A DNA stretch of 64,000 nucleotides. Source: Halomonas halmophila (GTDB lineage: Bacteria > Pseudomonadota > Gammaproteobacteria > Pseudomonadales > Halomonadaceae). The notes beneath the pieces are model-generated. The model searched no databases, had not been told where the DNA came from, and saw only the letters and a program-made list of their open reading frames with translations. The position numbers were made by a program, and so were the translations under genes. Shown piece after piece: positions 10,421 to 18,257 of the stretch. The stretch covers positions 1 to 64,000 of the forward strand of contig NZ_BJOC01000019.1 in assembly GCF_006540005.1 (NCBI RefSeq), in the 5' to 3' direction. Within the stretch, counting starts at the first letter, position 1. The number at the start of each line of letters is the position of its first letter.

Positions 10421-11549
10421 CACTTGCCTCCCGAGCGAGGTAGAGCGCGGCGAGAAAATCATCGCTGATCGCCGACCAGCGGTACTGCAAAGCACGCTCG
10501 CGTGCGGCCCGTCCGAGACGTGCATATCGTGCCGGTTGCTGGCTGAGTGTCACCGCGGCATCGCGAAAGCCGTCTTCGTTGCCGACGGTCAGATTGATGC
10601 CATTGACGTCGTTGTCGATGAGTTCGCTCCCGGCGGCATGGCGGAAGGCGACCACGGCCAGGCCGCTGGCCATGGCCTCGAGCACCACATTGCCCCAGGT
10701 TTCGGATAGCGAGGGAAAGATGAAGATGTCGGCGCTGGCATAATGCTGTGCCAGGCTCCGGGCATCGATGAAACCGGTGAAGAGGACGTCCGGCAGGGCC
10801 TTTTGCAGGCTGTCGCGCCCTGGGCCATCCCCCACTACCACGATGCGCATTTCCGGGCGCGCGGCCAGCATGGCGGAGAAGGTGTCACGCAGCAAGTCGA
10901 GGTTCTTTTCCGGCGCCAGACGGCCCACATACAGGGCCACGGGGCGGTGCTCATCGCTGCCCCAGTGCTCGCGCAGTTCGGGGCGGCGATGGGTCGGCGA
11001 GAACACATCGCCGTGAATGCCTCGGGCCATGACGCTGACCCGCTCGAAGCCTCTGTCCGTCAGCTCCCCGGCCTGCTGGTGGGTTGGAACGAGCGTGGCG
11101 GAACAACGGTTGTGGAAGTGACGCAGACGACGAATGACCAGCGGTTCCAGCCAGCCGATACCGTAATCCCGGCAGTAATGATCGAAGTTGGTGTGCCAGC
11201 CGCTGACCACCGGGATCGTCAGGCCTTCGGCGATGCGCAGTGCCGACCAGCCCAGGGGCCCCTCGGTGGCGACATAGATGACATCGGGCCGCTCGGCTTG
11301 CCAGAACTGCTTCAGGCGACGATCCGCCGGCAGGCCCAGGCGGACATCCCGATAACCGGGCATGGAAAAGCCCCTGACCTGCAGCTCGGCGCTCATGCCT
11401 TCGGCGCGATACGCGTCGCCGGCGGGAGCCGGCCGCACCAGCTGCAGTGCCGTGTCACGCTGCAGGAGTTCGCGACTCAACTGATGGAGCGTATGGGCGA
11501 CACCGTTGATATCCGGTGACCAGGTTTCGCTGACCAGGCAGATACGCAT
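10392..11549 (-). CDS. Glycosyltransferase family 4 (GT-B) protein
   Basis: A 385-residue GT-B glycosyltransferase. The N-terminal half has MRICLVSETWSPDINGVA and a VVSGWHTNFDHY acceptor-side segment. The C-terminal half holds the donor site: ALYVGRLAPEKNLDLL, and the E-x7-E motif within FPSLSETWGNVVLEAMASG. The closest named relatives are GDP-mannose-dependent alpha-mannosyltransferases and MgtA/PimB-like lipid glycosyltransferases. The start at 11549 is chosen from the conserved MRICLV opening and a GAGGA site just upstream. The overlap with the PAP2 gene suggests that the two act on the same glycolipid pathway; sugar donor and acceptor are not determinable here. Confidence 0.85.
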   Translation of the reverse strand: MRICLVSETWSPDINGVAHTLHQLSRELLQRDTALQLVRPAPAGDAYRAEGMSAELQVRGFSMPGYRDVRLGLPADRRLKQFWQAERPDVIYVATEGPLGWSALRIAEGLTIPVVSGWHTNFDHYCRDYGIGWLEPLVIRRLRHFHNRCSATLVPTHQQAGELTDRGFERVSVMARGIHGDVFSPTHRRPELREHWGSDEHRPVALYVGRLAPEKNLDLLRDTFSAMLAARPEMRIVVVGDGPGRDSLQKALPDVLFTGFIDARSLAQHYASADIFIFPSLSETWGNVVLEAMASGLAVVAFRHAAGSELIDNDVNGINLTVGNEDGFRDAAVTLSQQPARYARLGRAARERALQYRWSAISDDFLAALYLAREASDENTQHCRV

Positions 11550-11655
11550 GTCGATCCTCGTGCCGTCCGGTGCCGGTGCGGCACCTTTCGGCACAGAGGT
11601 TGCGCTTCATCGATGACAGTCGTGCGACAGGGTAGTGAACGAGTGATGACACCCG

Positions 11656-12582
11656 TTAACGCAGTACCCTGGCGGGGTCCATCGGCTTGCCGCCGTGACG
11701 CATGTCGAACAACAGTTCATGGTCGCCGCTGTTGGTCTGGCCCGGTTCGCAGAGGGGAGTTCCCTGGGTGACATCCTGGCCGCTGTCGACCAGCAGACGA
11801 CGGCAGCGGGCGTAGACGCTCTGCAAATTGTCCGGGTGGTGAATGATCACGACCTTGCCCAGTTGTCGCATCTCGCTGGCGAAGCGAACCTGACCATCGG
11901 CCACGGCCCGGGGGCTTTCATCTGACGGGGTGGTCAGCAGCATGGGCTGCAGGGTGCCGTGTTCATCCTTGCCGAAGTGACGGGCGATGGTGTAATCCTC
12001 GAGTGGCCAGGGCCAGCTTCTGGTCTTCGCTGACTGGCTGTCGGAAGCCGGCTGACGGGATGGGCTGGCGGGCGCGGGGTCGGGCGCCTGGCTCGAGCTC
12101 GTATCATGCCCGACGTCGATGGGCAACTGGATCAAGCGGCCGACTTCGAGGTCGGTTGGCTCGACTCCCTGGTTGGCCGCCACCACGGCTTGCGGGCTTA
12201 CACCGAAGCGTCGCGCTACCGACGAGAAGGTGTCACCGGGGCGAATCTGATAGCGGTAGGGTCCGCCGGAGGGCGCGCGTTCCCGGTGACCGGGAACCAG
12301 TACGCGTTGACCCACGGCCAGGCCACGTGGGTCGATACCGGGGTTGAAGCGCTGCAGCCTGACCAGGGGCACACCGGCCCGCTGGGCGATCTGGCCCAGC
12401 GTATCGCCGCGACGAATGGAGACCCAGTCACCGGCGATGCTCTGCTGCGCCTGGTGCTGGTTCGCGGAGCTGTCTCCCCGGGGGCTATCGGGCTGAGCGG
12501 CACAGCCGCCCAGCATGACGGTCAGGAGTATCAGGCTGAGTCCAGAGCGGCATCCTTTGCCTGCCACAGCGTATTGAGCCAT
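11656..12582 (-). CDS. Lipoprotein with two LysM domains and a degenerate LytM (M23) domain, NlpD-like
   Basis: A 308-residue lipoprotein: the lipobox LGGC near residue 25 follows a hydrophobic signal. LysM domains cover roughly residues 54-97 (SIRRGDTLGQIAQRAG) and 108-152 (YQIRPGDTFSSVARRFG), then a Pro/Ser-rich linker, then a C-terminal M23-like fold from about 190. The M23 zinc ligands appear lost: the usual HxGxD region reads TTPSDESPRAVADGQV, and HxH is replaced by DMRHGG. This pattern fits NlpD/EnvC-type activators of murein amidases rather than a peptidase. The start codon lies 52 bp inside the 3' end of the upstream acyltransferase gene. Role in cell separation is inferred. Confidence 0.83.
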   Translation of the reverse strand: MAQYAVAGKGCRSGLSLILLTVMLGGCAAQPDSPRGDSSANQHQAQQSIAGDWVSIRRGDTLGQIAQRAGVPLVRLQRFNPGIDPRGLAVGQRVLVPGHRERAPSGGPYRYQIRPGDTFSSVARRFGVSPQAVVAANQGVEPTDLEVGRLIQLPIDVGHDTSSSQAPDPAPASPSRQPASDSQSAKTRSWPWPLEDYTIARHFGKDEHGTLQPMLLTTPSDESPRAVADGQVRFASEMRQLGKVVIIHHPDNLQSVYARCRRLLVDSGQDVTQGTPLCEPGQTNSGDHELLFDMRHGGKPMDPARVLR

Positions 12583-13400
12583 GAGTGAAAGCGTTCCTTG
12601 TATTTCGAGTCTTGATGGTAATTGCCGGCCTGCATCCAGTCGGGCACTGCCATGTGGCGTGCCTGCAGGCGGATGGTGCCTTCTTGGCCGCAGAGAAAGC
12701 GCCAGAAACTGGGGGCGGGGTCGTCATAACTCAGGGTGACATCGAGAATGCCGCCGAGCCGGTCGCCCAGCAGGCCGACCACCTGGGCGATGCCGCCGGC
12801 TCTCGGCGGCAGCAGGTGGCGATAGGGGCTTTGACGCGCCGCGTGCTTGGCGGGGGTGAAGCGCGTCCCCTCGACGAAATTATAGATGGCGATGGGGCGT
12901 TCGCGGGCATGGCGACACATGCGTTCCGTGGCTTCCTGGTCGCGGCGCGCCAGATGCGGGCGCTTTTCGCGCTGTTCACGGGTCAGGCGACGCAGCATGG
13001 GGAATTCCAGTGCCCAGAAGGCCAGGCCGACCACCGGTATCCAGATCAACTGGCGCTTGACGAAGAAATGCGGCATCGGAATGCGACGGTGCAGCACCAT
13101 CAGCAGGGCGAAGATGTCGGTCCAACTGCGATGGTTCGATAAAACCAGCCACCAGTCATCGGATCTGAGGTCATCGGGCAGACTCGCCTCGATGCGTGGT
13201 GACAGCCACAGGCGCATCCACCACAGATTGACATCCAGCCACCAGCGCGCGATGGCATTGAGTCCCATGAGCACGCCGCGTCGCAGGGGGCGGCCCGGCG
13301 TGATCACCTTGACCAGAGTGAGCGCAATCAGCGGCACTCCCCAGAACAGGGTGTTGAGCGTCAGCACCAGCAGGCTGACGATCCCTTTCAGGGTCGACAT
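12531..13400 (-). CDS. 1-acyl-sn-glycerol-3-phosphate acyltransferase-like protein (PlsC/YihG family)
   Basis: A 289-residue membrane acyltransferase with the HX4D catalytic motif NHRSWTD near residue 90 and the acceptor-binding motif FVEGTRFTPAK near residue 175. The N-terminus carries one or two hydrophobic segments (LVLTLNTLFWGVPLIALTL). The FVEGTRF variant and length place it with the YihG/YihG-like acyltransferases that adjust phospholipid acyl chains. An AGGAGAT site precedes the ATG. Its 3' end overlaps the LytM lipoprotein gene by 52 bp, so both are probably on one transcript. Substrate specificity unproven. Confidence 0.88.
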   Translation of the reverse strand: MSTLKGIVSLLVLTLNTLFWGVPLIALTLVKVITPGRPLRRGVLMGLNAIARWWLDVNLWWMRLWLSPRIEASLPDDLRSDDWWLVLSNHRSWTDIFALLMVLHRRIPMPHFFVKRQLIWIPVVGLAFWALEFPMLRRLTREQREKRPHLARRDQEATERMCRHARERPIAIYNFVEGTRFTPAKHAARQSPYRHLLPPRAGGIAQVVGLLGDRLGGILDVTLSYDDPAPSFWRFLCGQEGTIRLQARHMAVPDWMQAGNYHQDSKYKERFHSWLNTLWQAKDAALDSA

Positions 13401-13475
13401 GCCGATCTCCTTGATGGTTCTTTCCTTGACGAGGTGCCTCGATGGCTCCTGCCTGACGTCATGCTAATGGATCAG

Positions 13476-13499
13476 CCGGGGTGTGCCCAGTCACCCCGG
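13476..13499 (-). other. GC-rich hairpin after acetoacetyl-CoA synthetase gene
   Basis: Perfect 8-bp inverted repeat CCGGGGTG/CACCCCGG with an 8-nt loop, 14 bp beyond the stop codon of the acetoacetyl-CoA synthetase gene. No T-tract follows on the minus strand, so termination is uncertain; it may stabilise the 3' end. Confidence 0.4.
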
Positions 13500-13512
13500 T
13501 CCCGTCAGGCTG

Positions 13513-15462
13513 TCACTCGCGCAGTTCGGGCAGGTCCTCGAAGAGTGCCAGGGCCTCCGGATTGGCCAGGGCCTCGCGATTGCGCACCGGTTCACCGTGG
13601 ACCACATTGCGCACCGCCAGCTCGACCAGCTTGCCCGAGAGGGTGCGCGGGAGATCGGCAACCTGGAGGATGCGCTGTGGGACATGACGGGGTGTGGTGT
13701 GGCCACGGATGGTGGCCTTGATGCGTTGGCGCAGGTCGTCATCCAGTGTCCGGCCATCGCGCAGCCTGACAAAGAGCACGATGCGCATGTCATCGCCCCA
13801 GGTCTGGCCAATGCACAGCGACTCCAGGACCTCTTCGACCTTTTCGACCTGACGGTAGATCTCGGCAGTGCCGATCCGTACGCCCCCCGGATTGAGGACG
13901 GCATCGGAGCGGCCGTGAATGATCAGGCCGTCTTGCGCGGTGATCTCGGCATAGTCGCCATGTGCCCAGGTATTGGCGAAGGTCGCGAAGTAGGCATCGT
14001 GATAGCGCTCGCCATCCGGGTCATTCCAGAAACCGATCGGCATGGCGGGGAAGGGCGCGGTGCAGACGAGTTCACCTTTTTCGCCCCGCAGCGGTCGGCC
14101 GTTATCGTCGAAGACATCGACGGCCATGCCGAGCCCGCGGCATTGCAGCTGACCGCGGTACACAGGCCGGATCGGACAGCCCAGCGCGAAGCAGGAAACA
14201 ATGTCGGTGCCCCCCGAAATGGAGGCCAGCAGCAGGTCCTGCTTGATGTCGCGATAGACATAGTCGAAGGATTCGTGGGTCAGCGCCGAGCCCGTCGAGA
14301 GAATGGCACGCAAGGCACCGAGGTCATGGTCACGACCCGGCAGCATGCCTTCCTTCTCGCAGGCCGCGATGTAACGGGCACTGGTCCCGAAGACGCTGAT
14401 GCCTTCCTGTTCGGCAATCCGCCACAACACACTCGGGTCAGGCGCGAAGGCGGCGCCGTCGAACAGCACCAGGGTCGTGCCATTGGCGAGCCCGGAGACC
14501 AGCCAGTTCCACATCATCCAGCCACAGGTGGTGTAGTAGAAGAGCCGATCCGAGGTGTCGAGGTCGGTATGCAGGCGGTGTTCCTTGAGGTGCTGCAGGA
14601 GGGTGCCGCCGGCGCTGTGGACGATGCACTTGGGCGTGCCGGTGGTGCCGGAGGAGTACAGGATGTAGAGGGGGTGGTCGAACGGCTGGGCACGAAAGTC
14701 GATGTCCCGGGCCTCGTTGTCCAGATAGTCCTCCCATGCCACGGCACGTGGCAGGCCTTCCAGGGAGGGGGCGTCCTCGAGAAACGGAAAGACCACCAGG
14801 TGGGTCAGGTCGTCGAGGGAGCGCACGATGTCGGCGAGACGTGACCGGGTGTCGATGGCCTTGCCGTTCCAGGTGTAGCCGTCCGCTGCGATCAGCACCT
14901 TGGGGCCGATCTGGCCGAAGCGGTCGAGCACGCCCTGGTGACCGAAGTCCGGGGAGCAGGAAGACCACACGGCCCCGAGGCTGGCGGCTGCCAGCATGCC
15001 GATCACCGCGTGTTCGCTGTTGGGCACGAAACCGGCTACCCGGTCACCGGCTTCGACGCCGTCTTCCTGCAATGCCCGGGCCAGTCTGGCGACCTGCTGA
15101 TAGAGCTCGACGTGGCTGAGCTCCCGGCGTCGTCCGCGTTCGTCGTGAATGATCAGGGCAGGGGCATCGTCGCGCCTGCGCAGCAGATTGGCGGCGAAGT
15201 TCAGGCGGGCCTGTGGAAACCATCGCGCGCCAGGCATGGCCCCGGCATTGTCGAGTACCGATTCGCCCTTTTGTTCGCTGATGATGTCGAATTCGTCCCA
15301 GAGCAGTGACCAGAAGGCCTCGGGGTGTTCGATGCTCCAGGCATGGAGGTCCGCATAGTCCGTCAGGCGTATACCCGCCGTTGCTTCGATGCGACGCATC
15401 AGGGCGGCCATCTGAGTGGCTTCAATGGTCTCGGGGGCAGGTTGCCAGAGTGGAGCGTTCAT
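13513..15462 (-). CDS. Acetoacetate--CoA ligase
   Basis: A 649-residue ANL-superfamily adenylating enzyme, the size of acetoacetyl-CoA synthetases (about 650). The AMP/phosphate loop is YSSGTTGTPKCIVHSAGG near residue 270. The C-terminal hinge and lysine region reads DLPRTLSGKLVELAVRNVVHG. The N-terminal ACAS region has WSIEHPEAFWSLLWDEFD, and the acetoacetyl-type ARWFPQARLNFAANLL segment. It activates acetoacetate with ATP and CoA, feeding ketone bodies or PHB breakdown products to central metabolism. 3-hydroxybutyrate dehydrogenase is encoded 2.8 kb away, which supports the call. It is the first gene of the minus-strand block ending at alkB, although a 112-bp gap with a hairpin separates it from the acyltransferase. 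Confidence 0.92.
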   Translation of the reverse strand: MNAPLWQPAPETIEATQMAALMRRIEATAGIRLTDYADLHAWSIEHPEAFWSLLWDEFDIISEQKGESVLDNAGAMPGARWFPQARLNFAANLLRRRDDAPALIIHDERGRRRELSHVELYQQVARLARALQEDGVEAGDRVAGFVPNSEHAVIGMLAAASLGAVWSSCSPDFGHQGVLDRFGQIGPKVLIAADGYTWNGKAIDTRSRLADIVRSLDDLTHLVVFPFLEDAPSLEGLPRAVAWEDYLDNEARDIDFRAQPFDHPLYILYSSGTTGTPKCIVHSAGGTLLQHLKEHRLHTDLDTSDRLFYYTTCGWMMWNWLVSGLANGTTLVLFDGAAFAPDPSVLWRIAEQEGISVFGTSARYIAACEKEGMLPGRDHDLGALRAILSTGSALTHESFDYVYRDIKQDLLLASISGGTDIVSCFALGCPIRPVYRGQLQCRGLGMAVDVFDDNGRPLRGEKGELVCTAPFPAMPIGFWNDPDGERYHDAYFATFANTWAHGDYAEITAQDGLIIHGRSDAVLNPGGVRIGTAEIYRQVEKVEEVLESLCIGQTWGDDMRIVLFVRLRDGRTLDDDLRQRIKATIRGHTTPRHVPQRILQVADLPRTLSGKLVELAVRNVVHGEPVRNREALANPEALALFEDLPELRE

Positions 15463-15813
15463 GGTGTGGATCTCCAGGTCCGTATCCAGGATTATCGCGG
15501 CGCCTTGCAGTGACCGATGTGGCGGGTGGGCCCATCGGGGTCCGGCTGTGCTGCCAGTGTAACGTTTTCGCGCCGTACGTCACCCTCTCGGCGGGCCGTC
15601 ACACAGCCGGCACCACTACGCAGCGGAATCTACAGGCAGGTTTCGCGGGGTCGGACAATCGGCCTGTGTCGAAAAACTGACCATTTCGTGACAGGCGGGC
15701 AGGCTGCCTGGCCTGAACGGTTTTCTACCAGGGTGGTTCACAGCGTTATCCACAGAATCTGTGGATGATCGCCACTGAGTCGGTAGAGGGCCTAGAGCCG
15801 GCGATGGAGCGCC
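15463..15813. other. 351-bp non-coding region carrying paired DnaA-box-like sequences
   Basis: No gene is evident. The notable content is an inverted pair of DnaA-box-like 9-mers at 15746-15768. The rest should contain the promoter of the minus-strand acetoacetyl-CoA synthetase gene and the 3' end of the DUF1338-type transcript. No clear promoter or T-tract terminator was recognised. Confidence 0.6.
15746..15768. promoter_or_regulatory. Inverted pair of DnaA-box-like 9-mers
   Basis: A consensus DnaA box TTATCCACA (15746-15754) faces TGTGGATGA (15760-15768), whose complement TCATCCACA differs from the consensus at one base. The centre is a perfect 8-bp inverted repeat ATCCACAG/CTGTGGAT with a 3-bp spacer. 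Such sites bind DnaA at oriC, promoters or titration loci. No other oriC features (AT-rich unwinding element, dnaA or dnaN genes) are nearby, so this is not an origin call. Confidence 0.5.
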
Positions 15814-16575
15814 TCAGCCCAGTTCGCACAAGGCATGCTGGGGCAACAGCAATTCGACGCCGCGCTCCTGATTGGTGTTGACCCGCTGCTGGATGAGCGC
15901 CAGGCCGCCCAGGGGGACATCATGGCGGTCTCCGCCGGCGAAGAACAGGCGTTGAGGACGCCCCTGGTAGAAGCGATAGTCGAGCAGTGGCGAAACGGGA
16001 AAGACTCCATGGCGGCGGTCGGCATTGCCGACGTAGCCGAGCCGGGCAAGCTCGCGGTCGAACGCTTCGAGAGAGCCTTCCAACTGGTGGCAATCGAAAC
16101 CGGTATGGTGAACGCGGGTGCCCATGATGGCCAGCCAGCCGGCCAGCGGATCTGCCTGCTCCAGCAGCCGATACTCGTCCCAGGCGGGCATGGGCCAGGG
16201 GCGTCCGCCAATGGGCAGGGAGCCGTGGCCGGGGGCAGCGCGATCGACGAGTCGTTGCATCAGATCGCGCGGGCGGCGGGCCAGGGTGGCCACCTGAAAC
16301 TCTGCCAGCACCAGCCAGGTGTCGTGTGGCATGTCGGTTGCCAGCAGGGTCAACAAGAGGCCGCGTTCCGGCATGGCATAGCGATACCTGGGTCGGTAGC
16401 CGTGCTCGGCCAGGCGCGGCATCATCGCCTTGGCCGACCAAGGGCCCTGGCTCAATGTCAGCAGCGTGAGATATTCAGCCCTGATCGTCTCGGGCCAGAT
16501 CTTGAGTTCCGCGATATCCGGCTGACGATTTGCATGGTCCAGCCATAGTGCCTGGACGAGGGTGTCCCGTTGCAT
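15814..16575 (-). CDS. Divergent DUF1338 (VOC-like) family protein
   Basis: A 253-residue protein resembling short DUF1338 proteins, relatives of the 2-oxoadipate dioxygenase/decarboxylase HglS. Supporting segments are LVQALWLDHANRQP at the N-terminus, AEFQVATLARRP near residue 95, and WDEYRLLEQADPLAGWLAIMG followed by VHHTGFD around residues 132-160. Active family members use a His of an NDHIALRT segment as a metal ligand; the equivalent here reads AEYLTLLT (Y35), so that ligand looks lost, while H156/H157 remain. It may therefore be inactive or have a changed chemistry. GGGGA precedes the ATG. It follows grxA on the minus strand but a terminator separates them. Family call is moderate, by eye. 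Confidence 0.55.
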   Translation of the reverse strand: MQRDTLVQALWLDHANRQPDIAELKIWPETIRAEYLTLLTLSQGPWSAKAMMPRLAEHGYRPRYRYAMPERGLLLTLLATDMPHDTWLVLAEFQVATLARRPRDLMQRLVDRAAPGHGSLPIGGRPWPMPAWDEYRLLEQADPLAGWLAIMGTRVHHTGFDCHQLEGSLEAFDRELARLGYVGNADRRHGVFPVSPLLDYRFYQGRPQRLFFAGGDRHDVPLGGLALIQQRVNTNQERGVELLLPQHALCELG

Positions 16576-16696
16576 CCGTGATCCCCAGTGTCGACGCCCT
16601 GTGCCGATTTTCCTTTTGTCATATTATAAACGGGCGGGGTGTGGGCGGATTCAACGAGGCGCGGTTCGGTGTGGTGCAGTGAAGGTGGCGAAGAAC

Positions 16697-16717
16697 AAAA
16701 AACCGCCCGCAGGCGGT
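16697..16717 (-). terminator. Intrinsic terminator of grxA
   Basis: On the minus strand a 6-bp stem ACCGCC/GGCGGT with a 4-nt loop is followed by a run of at least five T residues, about 30 bp after the grxA stop. On the plus strand only CTTTTC follows, so it is chiefly a minus-strand terminator. Confidence 0.9.
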
Positions 16718-16745
16718 CTTTTCGGGAGCTGGCCGGCCGCAGGGC

Positions 16746-17018
16746 TCATTGAGCGGCCTCGGACAACAGTTGGTGATCGGTCACATACTGGTTGAATTCG
16801 GTAAAGCCGCCGATGTGCGTCTGGTCGGCGAAGATCTGGGGTACCGTGTGCACCGGCTTGCCGATGGTCTTGGCCATGTCGGCCTTGCTGATGCCTTCCT
16901 CGACGATGTCCACGTAACGATAGCCTTCGATGGCACCGGCGTTTTGCAACTGTTCGGCGAGTGCCTCGGCGCGCACGCAGAAAGGGCAGGCGGGGCGGCC
17001 GAAAATGACGATGAACAT
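16746..17018 (-). CDS. grxA: Glutaredoxin 1 (GrxA type)
   Basis: A 90-residue dithiol glutaredoxin. The redox motif is C11-P-F-C14 (E. coli GrxA: CPYC). The TVPQIF cis-proline segment and the GG-containing HIGGFTEFNQYV glutathione-binding segment are present, and residues IVIFGRPACPFCVRAEALAE match the E. coli GrxA opening closely. It reduces protein disulfides and glutathionylated proteins, and in E. coli supplies electrons to ribonucleotide reductase. An AAGGAGAT site lies just before the ATG. It appears monocistronic with its own terminator. Confidence 0.95.
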   Translation of the reverse strand: MFIVIFGRPACPFCVRAEALAEQLQNAGAIEGYRYVDIVEEGISKADMAKTIGKPVHTVPQIFADQTHIGGFTEFNQYVTDHQLLSEAAQ

Positions 17019-17189
17019 CGGGTATCTCCTTGTGATGGGGATGCCGCAGGGGCGTGAAGACAGGCGGTGTAAGCACTGTGATTCTGACCGAGCGCGACGC
17101 CCGTGGCCAATAGAGGTCCCAAAGCGCTGCCATTGTCATTGACTATCCGGTGGGGCCGGGACGCTGTTGGCCCGGTCCGGCGGGCCTGC

Positions 17190-18011
17190 CTACCAGTCGG
17201 CCAGCTCACTGGCGTCGGCACGCCGCAGCAGCTCGCCGAGGTCATCGTGCAGCCCCGGGCTGGTGACCAGCAGGTTCTCGCCATAGAGATCCTCGGGGAT
17301 GCCGCCGGGCCCGGGATACAGATGGCTGGCGCGGGCACCGGCTTCCCGGGCGATCAGCAGCCCGGCAGCGAAATCCCAGGGGGCAACGCTTTCGTAATAG
17401 GCGTCGAGACGGCCACAGGCGACATCGCACAGGTCCAGTGCCGCCGAGCCATTGCGGCGGATGTCCTGGCAATGGGTGAGCACTGCCATCAGCCGGCGCA
17501 TGAGGGGCGGACGGCTGTCATGCCGGTAGGGAAACCCGGTGCCCACCAGGGCGCGGTTCAGGCGGCTGGAGCGGCTGGCCTGGATGGTCTTGCCGTTGCG
17601 GCGGGCGCCGCGGCCCGACAGGGCCGTGAAGGTCTCGTCGAGGAAGGGCGCGTGCACCACGCCCAGGTGCAGGTGCCCGCCGCTGGCCCAGCCGATGGAG
17701 ACCGCTACATGGCGAAGGCCGTGGGCAAAGTTCACGGTGCCGTCGATGGGGTCGACGATCCACAGCGCACTGGGGGCTTCCAGGCTTTCGCGGTCGGGGG
17801 CGAGCTCTTCGCTGAGTCGATGCTCGTCGGGGAAGGCTTCCTCGAGGCGTTGCCGGATATAGGTATCGACATCCACGTCGGCATCGGTGACCAGCTCCTG
17901 GCCATCCTTGTAGCGCTGCTGAAAATCCTGGCCGGTACGTGCATCGAGAATCATGCGGCCCGCCTGGCGAGCAATGTCCTCGGCGATTTCCAGTCGTTGT
18001 TCCGGTGTCAT
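17190..18011 (-). CDS. Inositol monophosphatase family protein
   Basis: A 273-residue Mg2+-dependent sugar/inositol phosphatase. The metal-binding motifs are LSEELAPD (second Glu) near residue 70, WIVDPIDGTVNFAHG near residue 90 and APWDFAAGLLI near residue 220, all intact. Family members include SuhB, which dephosphorylates inositol 1-phosphate and also acts in transcription antitermination, and histidinol-phosphatase-like enzymes; this one cannot be assigned further. The true start is 18011 (MTPEQRLE) with GAGGA upstream; the frame stays open for another kilobase upstream but only as antisense of bdhA. Divergent from bdhA. Confidence 0.9.
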   Translation of the reverse strand: MTPEQRLEIAEDIARQAGRMILDARTGQDFQQRYKDGQELVTDADVDVDTYIRQRLEEAFPDEHRLSEELAPDRESLEAPSALWIVDPIDGTVNFAHGLRHVAVSIGWASGGHLHLGVVHAPFLDETFTALSGRGARRNGKTIQASRSSRLNRALVGTGFPYRHDSRPPLMRRLMAVLTHCQDIRRNGSAALDLCDVACGRLDAYYESVAPWDFAAGLLIAREAGARASHLYPGPGGIPEDLYGENLLVTSPGLHDDLGELLRRADASELADW

Positions 18012-18257
18012 GATGATTCCTCGGCATGGTTGAAGCGACTCCGCCCAGTGTCCGGCATCCGCCTTCCGGTGTCGATTCCTCGGACTGTCGGCGGATAGGC
18101 ATGGCGACCGGCTTCCCTTATGCTGAAGGCGTCTCATCTTCCGGTTGTGATAAATCCCTACAAGGGAAGCGCTGAATAAATCGCCGAGCATAGTAAAGCG
18201 CAACACCGCGATTTGCATGCGCAGGCATTTAAGCAATGTTTCCCCAAGGAGTCGAGA

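Noticed and set aside
13483-14844. 453-residue frame opposite the acetoacetate-CoA ligase
   Set aside because: Antisense shadow without domain signatures; the minus-strand frame has all family motifs.
15746-15768. Replication origin
   Set aside because: Only two DnaA-like boxes, no AT-rich unwinding region and no dnaA/dnaN/gidA genes nearby.
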